Source of the DNA: Colwellia hornerae
GTDB taxonomy: Bacteria > Pseudomonadota > Gammaproteobacteria > Enterobacterales > Alteromonadaceae
Direction: 5' to 3'
DNA length: 64,000 nucleotides
Assembly (NCBI RefSeq): GCF_007954355.1
Contig: NZ_VOLR01000012.1
Coordinates: forward strand, 62,001 to 126,000
The number at the start of each line of letters is the position of its first letter. The stretch's first letter is position 1. The notes under the pieces are model-generated. The model was given only the letters and a program-made list of their open reading frames with translations, made no database searches and was not told the origin of the DNA. Shown here piece after piece: positions 36,187 to 45,113 of the stretch. The translations under genes were made by a program, and so were the position numbers.

Positions 36187-39100
36187 TCGTCACCCCCCTG
36201 AGTGGCATTTAGTAGTTGTTCTGCTTGTTGGTAAAACTCTGGTTCCGCAGCCTCAACGTAACGTGAGAGGCCGAATACGAAGCGCATTTCCGGAGCAATG
36301 TACTCATCGAAATATTCTCGGGTGTGCTTAAGCATTAGGGAGTCACAGCGTTCAATAAACCAGCGCTGTTTCCGTAGGGTATTCGCAAATTCTTCAGGCC
36401 CAATAATCACGGTGTTGTATGGGCAGCCATCGCCACTATGACACTTGCGACCACCACACAAGCGTTGAGACTTGCTGGCCTTATCTACCGCCGCCCAGAT
36501 GTCTTTGCAGGTAGAGCCATCGGGCAGGATAAACCAGCTCGGGATGTCGGTAGGTTGGCTCGGATTTTCTAGCAGTTTCAGGTCTATGTTGCCCTTAGAT
36601 AGACCAAACTCGGGCAGTGATTTCACACCGCCATACCTGACTTGAACCATTGTTTCCAGTCGGCGCTGAAACTCTGCATTGTTGGCGTCATGAAACGCAC
36701 GGGACAGGGGGTGATCGACATACCCGGCGGTTGTCTTTACTCCTGTATGGTTCCGTTCTTCTTGGCTCCTGCGGATATCGCCATCAACGCCTTCACGCAC
36801 TTTGATCATGTGCTTAGCCAGCTGCTCAATCGTAAACTTCGGCAGGTCGTAGCGCTCCCTAAACGCATCAAGCGTAGAAGCATTCAGGAATGACAGGGAA
36901 TCAGAATGCGGAGTTTCCCAAATGGTTTGCGGTGTCATCCCTAACTTGACCATGTTTGCATGGTGCTTGCCGAGCAGCTCAATGGCCTCTTTCACGCTAG
37001 ACTGGGCGGGTGTGACCTCGACATGCTTAGTGGATTTTCCCACCTTGTCTTTATAACCCTGGATGAAAAAGCGACCGGCAGGTAACGGATACGGTAGATT
37101 TTCGTGTGTGAGTGAGGCGATCACGTCTTTATTCCAGGTCGTATGGATCATTATACGGATAAAGCAGATCAGCAGGATCTGCCGGGGAAGCAAAAAAGGA
37201 GTCCAGAATAATGGTGCCATCGCTGTCGGCGATGCTTTGAACCAGCAATTGAATTCCGAGCCAATAAGTAGACTCTTACCGGGGCAATGAACAACCTGAA
37301 CCATGGGGGTATCGGCGCGTAACTGCAAAAAAGCAGCGAGTACATTTTTACGTGAAAACTGCTCTATTATTTTTTTAGCGGCTTTGAAACTAGTTATCTC
37401 TCTAACCGCAGCCAGCCCGGCAAACTTTCGAACCGGTTCAGGGATCGGGTATGAGAACGAGCCGTCGTCACTGCGTTCAACAAGCGGGTTTATTTCGTCG
37501 AGCAATCTGTAGTAAAGCGCTAGTTCCCCCCTGCAAGCATCGGTAATGGCATCAATGGGCTTTTGGTAATACTCATTAATCTTTTCCTTTAGCTGCTTTG
37601 TCGACACATGCCTCTGGATTATAGGTGGCTTCAGTGGTTTTCCATTTTTTCCGACAGGGATAATTAACTCACTGTGGCCTTGTTCCTCATTAGCAGAGAA
37701 ACGCGATTTAAACTTACATTGCGAAATGCTCAGGCCGTTCGATATGCTGTCGCCGTAAACACTCAGCAAGTAACGAAAACTCTCGGAGTGTCTGTTTTTC
37801 TTGGTTGGAATCTGCTCGAGGATATCCTCAAGCTGCTTCAGCCCTAAAATGACATCACGTTTCCTCAGATGACTAGCCGGTGAGGTTAAAAGGTTCCTCA
37901 GAGCCTGGTTAGATTTGTACTCTTCAATGGATACAACTGGATTATTTAGTGCATTGTATAGGATCTTTATTGTGTTTGAGATAGTGTTTATTCGTGATCT
38001 GAATAGCGGCGCAGTTAACGACTCTTTTGCTGCGCGTTGAATGGCCACAATTAGCATTCCGTTGGCGGGCACCCACCATTCTATGTCTGTAATATCAAAA
38101 TCATAGATGCCAGTGCTATTTTTGCCATTGCGCTTGTCCTTGACGTTGAATTGTATCACCGTCATAGTCGGGGTCGGTGAAAACCGACAAGTGAATCGGA
38201 TCTCCGACAGCAACCGCCCCTCAGATGTCTTTTCACCACTCAGGCTCAAGAGTGACAGTATGGCATGAAAGTCTGTATCGTGAATACCTGTATCTCGAAG
38301 TTCGATTAGGTTCTCTATTGCCTTAAGCCCTTTAACCAACTTCCGTCGGTCGGTTTCCGAGAGCTTGCTGCTTAATAAGCTGGTCATCCCTACGCCACAC
38401 TCTATATTTTGTTTGTTGATGAAGTGCTCGACAAGCGCCGACCACTGCTGTACTTGCGCTATCGGTAGTGGCTTTGCTTTAGATAGTTTTCGGGCAGTTA
38501 ATAATGATTTGGCGAGTAGCCCCTGTTTCTTGAAAAGATTCGGAGCTCGGTAAGTATCAAATTTTACAGTGGACTGCTGACCTGCACTGTCTATCCCTGA
38601 CAGGGTAAACGGTGAAATGCACTTAACCTTGCCACTTGCATCGAACCGGGTTTGAAAAGGGATTTTATGTATACTGCTGGCCCCAGCGATGGGACCTGCC
38701 CATCTAGCCAAGAACACTCGAAACATGGTGCTATTTTGGTTAGGTCTAGCAAGGTTTTTCTGGTGCGATAGTAGCGTCTCAAATTCGATCAGTGCGTCAA
38801 TCACCATCGCCTTGGTGATGTCGCCTCGCTTTGTATTAAGAAAAAATTTCAGTGATGTTGCGTTACTGTGAGAAATGTACTCCAGTATGTCGTATATGTT
38901 ACAGGCGGAGGAATAATTCATTGGGGTGGATTCAGAGGCCAAAAGACACTCTGAAAGCAATGTACCGGGGCGCATGAGACCTGACAATATATCGTTGTCA
39001 AATGGGAGATATTCAAATTTGCTCATATTCACTTTTTGTAAGGTGAAGTGGGCTTTCGGAGTACACGGCAGCGTGCGGGACAGATCCTGAGTCACGAAGC

Positions 39101-40934
39101 GGGTTCGGTATGAGAAGCAATTCACCTGATGCCCACGGCTAATTTCACCAGCATTTCTTCTGATAAAACCCCGTAATGCTCTACTCAAATTCGCGCTTGT
39201 TGCATTAACAATGAGAACCGATTCAACCTCTTTGTAGGCTTGATAAAGATCTCTAGGCGTAATTTGACTTGGTGGTGACGTAAGCAGGACCTGGATATAT
39301 GGGATATTGACCTGCTGTGTCAGGAATCGTAGAGCCTTTGAAACAGCGGTCCGTGAGTGGTAGGGCTCCGTGGATTGAGACTCCTTGTGAAATACGTCCC
39401 ATTTTGTGTTTATAAAGCACATTTCAAGCAGTCCTCCAGTTTTTAGAAATACCTGTATTTCAGGGGCATGCGGATGGACAATCGCTCCCTCTTTTGTGGT
39501 AGCATGAGTGGCTGTATTTTCTCTCTCTTCTGCGGACAAACAGACTGCGGTTATGACCTTTTTCGCCACTCTTTCTCGTTTATCTAGATGCTTACGAAAA
39601 ATCGTCTTTTTGTGAGCCGTGATAGCGCGTTCACCTAAGTCGCTATGCTGGGAAAGCATGGAAAAGATTGCATGTGCAAGGCTCGTGGGGGATTCTAGGC
39701 GGTCAATAATTTCGTGTGCCGCAGTAGCCTCCTGTGATAGCTTTTTGTCAGTTATTAATTTACCAGAATGGGCAAACAGAAATGAACAACGGTCCTTGAT
39801 GTAGCTTTTACCGAAAAGTGCACTCAAAGCGTTACGAATGTTGAGAGGAGCTGGATATGGAAGGGGGTGCTTCTCTGAATGGAGGGATAGGTTTGTCAGC
39901 GCTGTGTTTAGGATCGCATCAGCATCAGTAGGGCGGCAGTTTCCTTCGATATAATGACAGATCTTATCTCCGCGACATTTTTTCGAGAACAAGGGAATAG
40001 CCCCCATAGGAAGCATTTGTTCATCACTCGAACGTATCTTGTCGCCAACTAGAAATCGGGTGGAGAATTCACAGGCACTAACCTTTATACCATCCAGGGT
40101 CTTGCCGCCGAGTTCTAATACAGAGCGAAGCTTAGCGCTCTTAGATCGCGCCAATTTTATGTTAGCTGATTGAAGTATATCTTCGAGTTGTGTGAACCCC
40201 TTGAGGACGTCAATGGCATTGAGAACGCCTGGCTGGCTATTCAGAACCTTTTTGATGTCTGTTGCGTTGGTAGATTTTGTAACAGTTTGCAATGCCAGTA
40301 ACAAGTGTTGTGGGCCAGTCTTTTGGAGTGGTTCCTGTTGTGAGAATTTTGATGCTTGCTGCAGACTGAGATCCAGTAATCCACCAGACTGCATAAGGCC
40401 GGGCAATGCATCTGGATCGAAAATGACGTATGCTTTCGTTGTATTGTCGCCACGAATCCTAAGCGCCTGGATATCATTCGAGTAGCAAGGGGCAAGTGTT
40501 AGTGGCCCGACTTTCCGCCTAATGCTAGACACGAAGCCACACTGGCCGATTAGAGTACCGTCAGATAGCCTAAAATTGGTATCCGACAGCAAGGAGCGAA
40601 AGGCTGAACTGATCGAAGCTTTAGATTTGTCTATACATGACTCCAGTACAAGACGCCGTTCGAATACTTTGTAACCAGCGATCACATCGTTCACCGATAC
40701 ATTTTGCGAAGGTTCAAGTAGAAGGTTTTTCATATGGAGAGAGTCAAGGCCGGCTATAGCAAGGTGTAACGCATTCTTTAATTGATAGCATATGGTCTTA
40801 TTGGTTGTACGTATCCTCAGTAAACTCAACATTGCTTCAAGTAAGCAGTCACCAGAAACAGTCAAATTACCAAGTGTCAGTTTGTTTGTACTTATTTTAT
40901 ACTCTTTTTCAGTGTACTTCGAGACCGTAAACAT
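36183..40934 (-). CDS. Giant modular protein with degenerate tyrosine-recombinase domain
   Basis: A 1583-residue protein, first of the operon. Residues 1-1240 hold about eight modules of about 155 residues; seven end in a [QSN]C-x-F-x-[ST]RF-like string at about 133, 293, 610, 763, 917, 1072 and 1230, with one degenerate module around 450. Modules 2 and 7 share GFTQLEDIL / GLKQLEDIL. Residues 1255-1410 look like a recombinase fold: TTWNKDVIASLT where the first catalytic Arg should be, RFFIQGYKDKVGKS, then HTGVKTTAGYVDHP with Tyr. A Cys cluster RLCGGRKCHSGDGCPYN is near 1500. Start ATG 40934 has AAGGA 6 nt ahead. Probably a structural or target-recognition subunit. Confidence 0.8.
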   Translation of the reverse strand: MFTVSKYTEKEYKISTNKLTLGNLTVSGDCLLEAMLSLLRIRTTNKTICYQLKNALHLAIAGLDSLHMKNLLLEPSQNVSVNDVIAGYKVFERRLVLESCIDKSKASISSAFRSLLSDTNFRLSDGTLIGQCGFVSSIRRKVGPLTLAPCYSNDIQALRIRGDNTTKAYVIFDPDALPGLMQSGGLLDLSLQQASKFSQQEPLQKTGPQHLLLALQTVTKSTNATDIKKVLNSQPGVLNAIDVLKGFTQLEDILQSANIKLARSKSAKLRSVLELGGKTLDGIKVSACEFSTRFLVGDKIRSSDEQMLPMGAIPLFSKKCRGDKICHYIEGNCRPTDADAILNTALTNLSLHSEKHPLPYPAPLNIRNALSALFGKSYIKDRCSFLFAHSGKLITDKKLSQEATAAHEIIDRLESPTSLAHAIFSMLSQHSDLGERAITAHKKTIFRKHLDKRERVAKKVITAVCLSAEERENTATHATTKEGAIVHPHAPEIQVFLKTGGLLEMCFINTKWDVFHKESQSTEPYHSRTAVSKALRFLTQQVNIPYIQVLLTSPPSQITPRDLYQAYKEVESVLIVNATSANLSRALRGFIRRNAGEISRGHQVNCFSYRTRFVTQDLSRTLPCTPKAHFTLQKVNMSKFEYLPFDNDILSGLMRPGTLLSECLLASESTPMNYSSACNIYDILEYISHSNATSLKFFLNTKRGDITKAMVIDALIEFETLLSHQKNLARPNQNSTMFRVFLARWAGPIAGASSIHKIPFQTRFDASGKVKCISPFTLSGIDSAGQQSTVKFDTYRAPNLFKKQGLLAKSLLTARKLSKAKPLPIAQVQQWSALVEHFINKQNIECGVGMTSLLSSKLSETDRRKLVKGLKAIENLIELRDTGIHDTDFHAILSLLSLSGEKTSEGRLLSEIRFTCRFSPTPTMTVIQFNVKDKRNGKNSTGIYDFDITDIEWWVPANGMLIVAIQRAAKESLTAPLFRSRINTISNTIKILYNALNNPVVSIEEYKSNQALRNLLTSPASHLRKRDVILGLKQLEDILEQIPTKKNRHSESFRYLLSVYGDSISNGLSISQCKFKSRFSANEEQGHSELIIPVGKNGKPLKPPIIQRHVSTKQLKEKINEYYQKPIDAITDACRGELALYYRLLDEINPLVERSDDGSFSYPIPEPVRKFAGLAAVREITSFKAAKKIIEQFSRKNVLAAFLQLRADTPMVQVVHCPGKSLLIGSEFNCWFKASPTAMAPLFWTPFLLPRQILLICFIRIMIHTTWNKDVIASLTHENLPYPLPAGRFFIQGYKDKVGKSTKHVEVTPAQSSVKEAIELLGKHHANMVKLGMTPQTIWETPHSDSLSFLNASTLDAFRERYDLPKFTIEQLAKHMIKVREGVDGDIRRSQEERNHTGVKTTAGYVDHPLSRAFHDANNAEFQRRLETMVQVRYGGVKSLPEFGLSKGNIDLKLLENPSQPTDIPSWFILPDGSTCKDIWAAVDKASKSQRLCGGRKCHSGDGCPYNTVIIGPEEFANTLRKQRWFIERCDSLMLKHTREYFDEYIAPEMRFVFGLSRYVEAAEPEFYQQAEQLLNATQGGDE

Positions 40935-40997
40935 AGCCAATCCTTGATAGATACCTTAGAATATAAGTTGAAAAACCTAAAACCAAGTACTAATATA

Positions 40998-41026
40998 AAG
41001 TTAGAGTCGGTCAGTCGGTCTGTCAA
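40998..41026 (-). promoter_or_regulatory. Promoter of the recombinase operon at the right end
   Basis: On the minus strand a perfect -35 TTGACA (41026-41021) is followed after 17 nt by a poor -10 TAACTT (41003-40998). The spacer is two perfect tandem 8-mers (AGTCGGTC on the plus strand, 41005-41012 and 41013-41020). The -35 lies only about 25 bp inside the element end, so excision or integration could alter its flanks. Confidence 0.55.
41005..41020. repeat. Tandem 8-bp repeat in the promoter spacer
   Basis: AGTCGGTC twice with no gap, followed by TGTCAAG. Placed between -35 and -10 of the operon promoter; possibly an operator or recombinase arm site. Confidence 0.6.
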
Positions 41027-41051
41027 GAATTAATACTAGCATACCCATCAG

Positions 41052-41587
41052 CACTGTTAGCGCTGGCATCAGCGCTTGAGCAAGTGATAGAACGTGGCTT
41101 ATACGATAAAGTTATCGTTACGCGCAGTACTCCTGAAATAGCTGAGTCCATTGGCTTTTTACCCGGAACAGAAGAAGAAAAAATGGCGCCTTGGCTCGCG
41201 GCTATTACCGATTCATTAGAAGTATTACATAAGCAAGATGAAAATATGAATGGTAGCCTTGATTACATTATGGAAAAAGCGAATATTCAGTTTAAGTCAG
41301 TGAATTTTATGCGTGGCAGAAGCATTCAAAATTCTTTGGTCTTACTCGATGAATGTCAAAACTTAACGGCATCGCAATTAAAAACAATTATCACCCGTTG
41401 TGGCGAGGGGACCAAGCTGGTTTGTTCAGGTAATCTTGCCCAAATCGATAGTAATTATTTAACTGCGGTTACCTCAGGGTTGACCTATATTGTTGAACGC
41501 TTTAAAGACTTTTCAGGTAGCTCAACCATTAATTTAAATGGTGTGGTGAGAAGCCGGTTAGCTGCTTTTGCCGAGGAAAATTTATAG
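41052..41587 (+). pseudogene. Host phoH2, 3' part (ATPase half)
   Basis: In-frame continuation of the gene cut at 5176: LLALASALEQVIERGLYDKV (following GPAGCGKT), TRSTPEIAESIGFLPG, Walker B LVLLDECQNL, GNLAQIDSNYL and the final RSRLAAFAEENL. 178 codons remain. Cut off from its PIN domain, P-loop and promoter; an internal ATG at 41084 exists but without a convincing ribosome site, so it is likely not expressed as a working protein. Confidence 0.9.
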
Positions 41588-41614
41588 GATCAGTTGATTT
41601 TATTTTTGATATTT

Positions 41615-41638
41615 AAAAGGCTCATTTTTGAGCCTTTT
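41615..41638 (+). terminator. Rho-independent terminator of host phoH2
   Basis: 10-bp stem AAAAGGCTCA / TGAGCCTTTT, TTTT loop, followed by GTTTTTG, 27 bp after the stop. Confidence 0.85.
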
Positions 41639-41751
41639 GTTTTTGATAATTGACCGACTTAGCCGAGCGACTAGTTATCAAAGACTATTTTAAGTAAGAT
41701 GTATTAATCGCCATCAATTAAATTTATCTGAATAAATATAAGGTTGCAACA

Positions 41752-44700
41752 GTGTTTGATAAGTCCTCTAAAGAACAGGTGTTTAGTCGTTACAATCGCT
41801 CTGTTTTGGCTGTATTTATCGTGATAACATTGATTGCTGTGTCGATAGCTTATTACCGATATTTTATCGAGTTAGATTCTTACCAAGCACGAGAGCTTCG
41901 TACCTTAAATACCCGTGCTAAGCAGTTAGAAAACACGCTGATCTTGGGCTTAAAAAGCATTACGGGTATCAAAAAATTTGCTAATTATCACCTTTCTTTC
42001 CCTGAAGAGTTACTCGCTACAACGCCTCCACTTGAACAAGATGGCAATGAATTCTATTTAAAGAAAAATAGTCGAGATTCATTTGCCCATCGCAAAAATT
42101 ACCGAGGAAGTATTACGGGCATAGGTCAGGTTGCTGACTTTGATGAGTTACAAAAGCAAGAGTTGGCGATGGCCAACGCGTTAACACCGGCCTTTATTAT
42201 TGCCAAAAACTCCATTAAAGAATCTAACTGGTTTTATTATGTCTCTTTAAATCAATTCGTCAGCCTTTATCCGTGGATAGGGCGGGATAGTTGGCGATTT
42301 TCAGAACATAATCTCAATAATGACAATATTAATAACATTAAAACACTGCTGCCCGGTGATAACAATTTTGTTTGGTCACCACCTTATTTAGATTCTGCAG
42401 GTAAAGGCTTAATCGTTTCATTGGGTACGGCAGTATACCGTAATAAATCACTTGCAGGCGCGGTGCTAATGGACTTTAGTTTATCAAGCTTGAGTGACGG
42501 CTTGCCTAATATTGATAAACCCAATCAAGCGTTAGTCCTGCTCGATGAACAAAACAATATTTTGATCCATAAAACCGCTGAGAATAAAGCCTTGTCAACT
42601 AAGCTGACTTGGCAAGACATTGCACCCAAGCAATTAGCAAATTACTCCTACCAGCGTATTAACCAATTACCCGATAGTCATCAAGAAGGTTCATGGCTTA
42701 TTCAAAAATATCAATTACCAATTAATGGCTGGGTTTTACTTAAATACCAGCCTTATCAAGAATTTACGTCCTCTATTTTTAATCGGCTTATCGTGATGCT
42801 TATTTTATTGTTTTTAGGGCTATTCACCTTTATGAGCATCATTTATATCGTGACGCGCAAAACGTTTATGAAGCCAACGAAAGAATTTATTAATCATATC
42901 GAACATTGCTCAAATGGTGACCCAGGTAAAGTAAAGCCACCGGCAGACTGGTCGTATTGGTTTAAAATTGTTGAAGATATTTTTGGACAAAATCGCACCT
43001 TATTACAACAAATGAAAGATCAAAATGTGGTTCTCGATACGCGGGTTAACGAAAAAACTCAAGCGCTACGGTTAAAGAGTGAACAACACCAACGTGATTA
43101 TGCTTTGTTGCGTTCGGTGATGGATGCTATTCCAGATTACATTATTTTTAACGATTTGGATGGCACCATGATGGGTTATAACAAAGCGTTTGAAAATTTC
43201 GTTCAAACGGGCTCATTAGATCTTATTGGTAAATGTAGTGATGAAGTGGTCAGCATGGAATTAGGTCAATCATTAGTTACCATGTCTGAAGCGTCACTAA
43301 CCCGGTCAACAGAACAAGGGTTAGCGCAAGTTGTTGAAACACCGTCTAATACTTATGAAGTTTTTAGTAACCAGTTGTATAGTCAAACGGCTGAAATCGT
43401 TGGCACAATCAATTTAGTACGCGATGTTAGCGCGCAATATTCGGCGAATGTCGCTTTGGAACAAGCCAAAAATCAGGCCGAATATGCTAACCAAGCGAAA
43501 AGTCAGTTTTTAGCCAATATGAGTCATGAAATACGTACGCCGATTAATGCGATTAAAGGCATGTTATTTTTATTAGCCAGAACACGTTTGACCAATGAGC
43601 AGCAGCAGCATTTATTAAATGCTGAAGGCGCGTCAGTGTCTTTGTTACATTTGGTTGATGAAGTGCTTGATTTAGCTAAAATAGAATCTGGCAATATGTC
43701 GGTAGTAAAAATGCCGGCAAGTATTGATAAAATAGTCGATCAAGCCGTCAAACTTAATATCGGTATGATCAGTGATAAACAATTATCGTTAAAAATAAAT
43801 ATTGCTGTTGATGTGCCAGACATTGTCTTAACCGATGATATGAGATTGGTGCAAGTGCTGACAAACTTACTCAATAATGCGATGAAATTCACCCATCAAG
43901 GTGAAATTTCACTGACGGTGGAAAAGGTTAAGGCCAGTGACTATGCTTCAGCCATTATTTTTGATGATTCACAAGTTTTAGTACGCTTTATCGTTGCTGA
44001 TACTGGCATTGGTATCGCCCAAGAAAAACAAGGCCACTTATTTGAAGCGTTTCGTCAAGCAGACGAGTCGATGACCCGTGAATATGGCGGTTCAGGTTTA
44101 GGTTTGTCTATTTGTCAGCAAATTGTCAACCTTTTATCAGGTGACATTTCACTAAAAAGTGATTTAGGTAAAGGCACAAGCTTTACCTTTATTTTACCTT
44201 TTAGCGTTGTAGAACATGATACATCAAGCAAAAAATCAGCGCTGACCTTGTGCAGTTATTCTCAAGTATTATCCGAATCATTAATCGGTCATCTAGCCGG
44301 ACCTCTAATTAGCCATGTTCATATCACGGCGTTGTCTGAACTCGACAAATACAAAAACAATGAAAATGTTGCGCTGATCACTGACGAAGAAAGTATTGCT
44401 AAAGATCCAGAAAAAATATATCAAAGCTGTCTCGATAATCAAATTTTATTAGCAATAAGTCATCCCATGGCTAAAGGAATATCAAGTGCAATCATTGAAC
44501 GTATTGAAGCATTAAAACTTTCTTATATCTTGCTCGAAAAACCGCTTTATCGAAGCTTTGTCAGTAAGCTATTGTCAGCAATAACAGCTAAAGAACTCGC
44601 GGCTGAAACAGCAAGTTCCCGCTTGATTGCTGGACAATTTTTGTCACAAGATGTTAATAATCTAAAGGGTATTAATGTTTTATTAGTTGAAGATAATTTA

Positions 44701-45036
44701 GTCAATCAGTTGGTCGCGAAAGAATTATTAAAAACGATGCAAGCCAATGTCATTATTGCAGGTCATGGTAAAGAAGCATTGGCAATATTGGCCGATAAGC
44801 GCCAAGATGTTGATGTAGTACTGATGGATATTCAAATGCCGATAATGGATGGGTTAACAGCGACTAGAAAAATACGTCAACAAAAAGCATTTGATCACAT
44901 ACCTATTATCGCGATGACTGCGCACGCCCGTGAAGAAGACAAGCAAAGAAGCTTGGCAGCTGGCATGAATAAGCATATGGCAAAACCTATCAGTGCGGAA
45001 TTACTACTTTTAGGTATTTTAGACGTGCTTAATTAG
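41752..45036 (+). CDS. Hybrid sensor histidine kinase with receiver domain
   Basis: A 1094-residue membrane kinase. TM at about 17-37, periplasmic sensor (40-345) of Cache-like appearance, TM at about 347-370, a PAS domain (about 455-560; PDYIIFNDLDGTMMGYN), HisKA with MSHEIRTPINAIKG (His592), ATPase boxes NNAMKF, DTGIGI, GGSGLGLSI, and a C-terminal receiver (LLVEDNLVNQ, VLMDIQMPIMDG, Asp about 1025, MTAHA). No HPt domain is attached, so a separate phosphotransfer protein is expected. Starts with GTG. Signal not known. Confidence 0.9.
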   Translation: MFDKSSKEQVFSRYNRSVLAVFIVITLIAVSIAYYRYFIELDSYQARELRTLNTRAKQLENTLILGLKSITGIKKFANYHLSFPEELLATTPPLEQDGNEFYLKKNSRDSFAHRKNYRGSITGIGQVADFDELQKQELAMANALTPAFIIAKNSIKESNWFYYVSLNQFVSLYPWIGRDSWRFSEHNLNNDNINNIKTLLPGDNNFVWSPPYLDSAGKGLIVSLGTAVYRNKSLAGAVLMDFSLSSLSDGLPNIDKPNQALVLLDEQNNILIHKTAENKALSTKLTWQDIAPKQLANYSYQRINQLPDSHQEGSWLIQKYQLPINGWVLLKYQPYQEFTSSIFNRLIVMLILLFLGLFTFMSIIYIVTRKTFMKPTKEFINHIEHCSNGDPGKVKPPADWSYWFKIVEDIFGQNRTLLQQMKDQNVVLDTRVNEKTQALRLKSEQHQRDYALLRSVMDAIPDYIIFNDLDGTMMGYNKAFENFVQTGSLDLIGKCSDEVVSMELGQSLVTMSEASLTRSTEQGLAQVVETPSNTYEVFSNQLYSQTAEIVGTINLVRDVSAQYSANVALEQAKNQAEYANQAKSQFLANMSHEIRTPINAIKGMLFLLARTRLTNEQQQHLLNAEGASVSLLHLVDEVLDLAKIESGNMSVVKMPASIDKIVDQAVKLNIGMISDKQLSLKINIAVDVPDIVLTDDMRLVQVLTNLLNNAMKFTHQGEISLTVEKVKASDYASAIIFDDSQVLVRFIVADTGIGIAQEKQGHLFEAFRQADESMTREYGGSGLGLSICQQIVNLLSGDISLKSDLGKGTSFTFILPFSVVEHDTSSKKSALTLCSYSQVLSESLIGHLAGPLISHVHITALSELDKYKNNENVALITDEESIAKDPEKIYQSCLDNQILLAISHPMAKGISSAIIERIEALKLSYILLEKPLYRSFVSKLLSAITAKELAAETASSRLIAGQFLSQDVNNLKGINVLLVEDNLVNQLVAKELLKTMQANVIIAGHGKEALAILADKRQDVDVVLMDIQMPIMDGLTATRKIRQQKAFDHIPIIAMTAHAREEDKQRSLAAGMNKHMAKPISAELLLLGILDVLN

Positions 45037-45113
45037 TTTAAATCACTGGTTGGCATTGACATTAAATTAATGAAAGCTGCCGTTAGTGTTGTGGATCGAG
45101 CATAGTCGTTTTA

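Larger units (their letters stand above)
5177..41051. mobile_element. Integrative element of about 36 kb inserted in host phoH2
   Basis: Host phoH2 stops at the Walker A codons (…GGGAAAAC, to 5176) and resumes with CTG TTA GCG from 41054 in the expected frame; rejoining gives a protein of about 460 residues, the same length as the intact copy carried by the element. The boundary is exact to within 1-3 bp. Two genes with tyrosine-recombinase catalytic residues and a third degenerate one are near the right end. No target duplication longer than 1-2 bp is visible, which fits tyrosine-recombinase integration rather than DDE transposition. The ends share a weak inverted match (GGGTGTCAATAG at 5177, GGGTATGCTAG reading inward from 41047). 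Family not identified. Confidence 0.88.

Noticed and set aside
5177-41051. Prophage or conjugative element
   Set aside because: No capsid, terminase, tail, relaxase, coupling protein or mating-pore genes are seen; the helicase is RecD2-like without a relaxase domain.
41084-41587. Separate small ATPase gene at 41084
   Set aside because: It is the cut-off 3' half of host phoH2 and lacks a P-loop and a convincing start.
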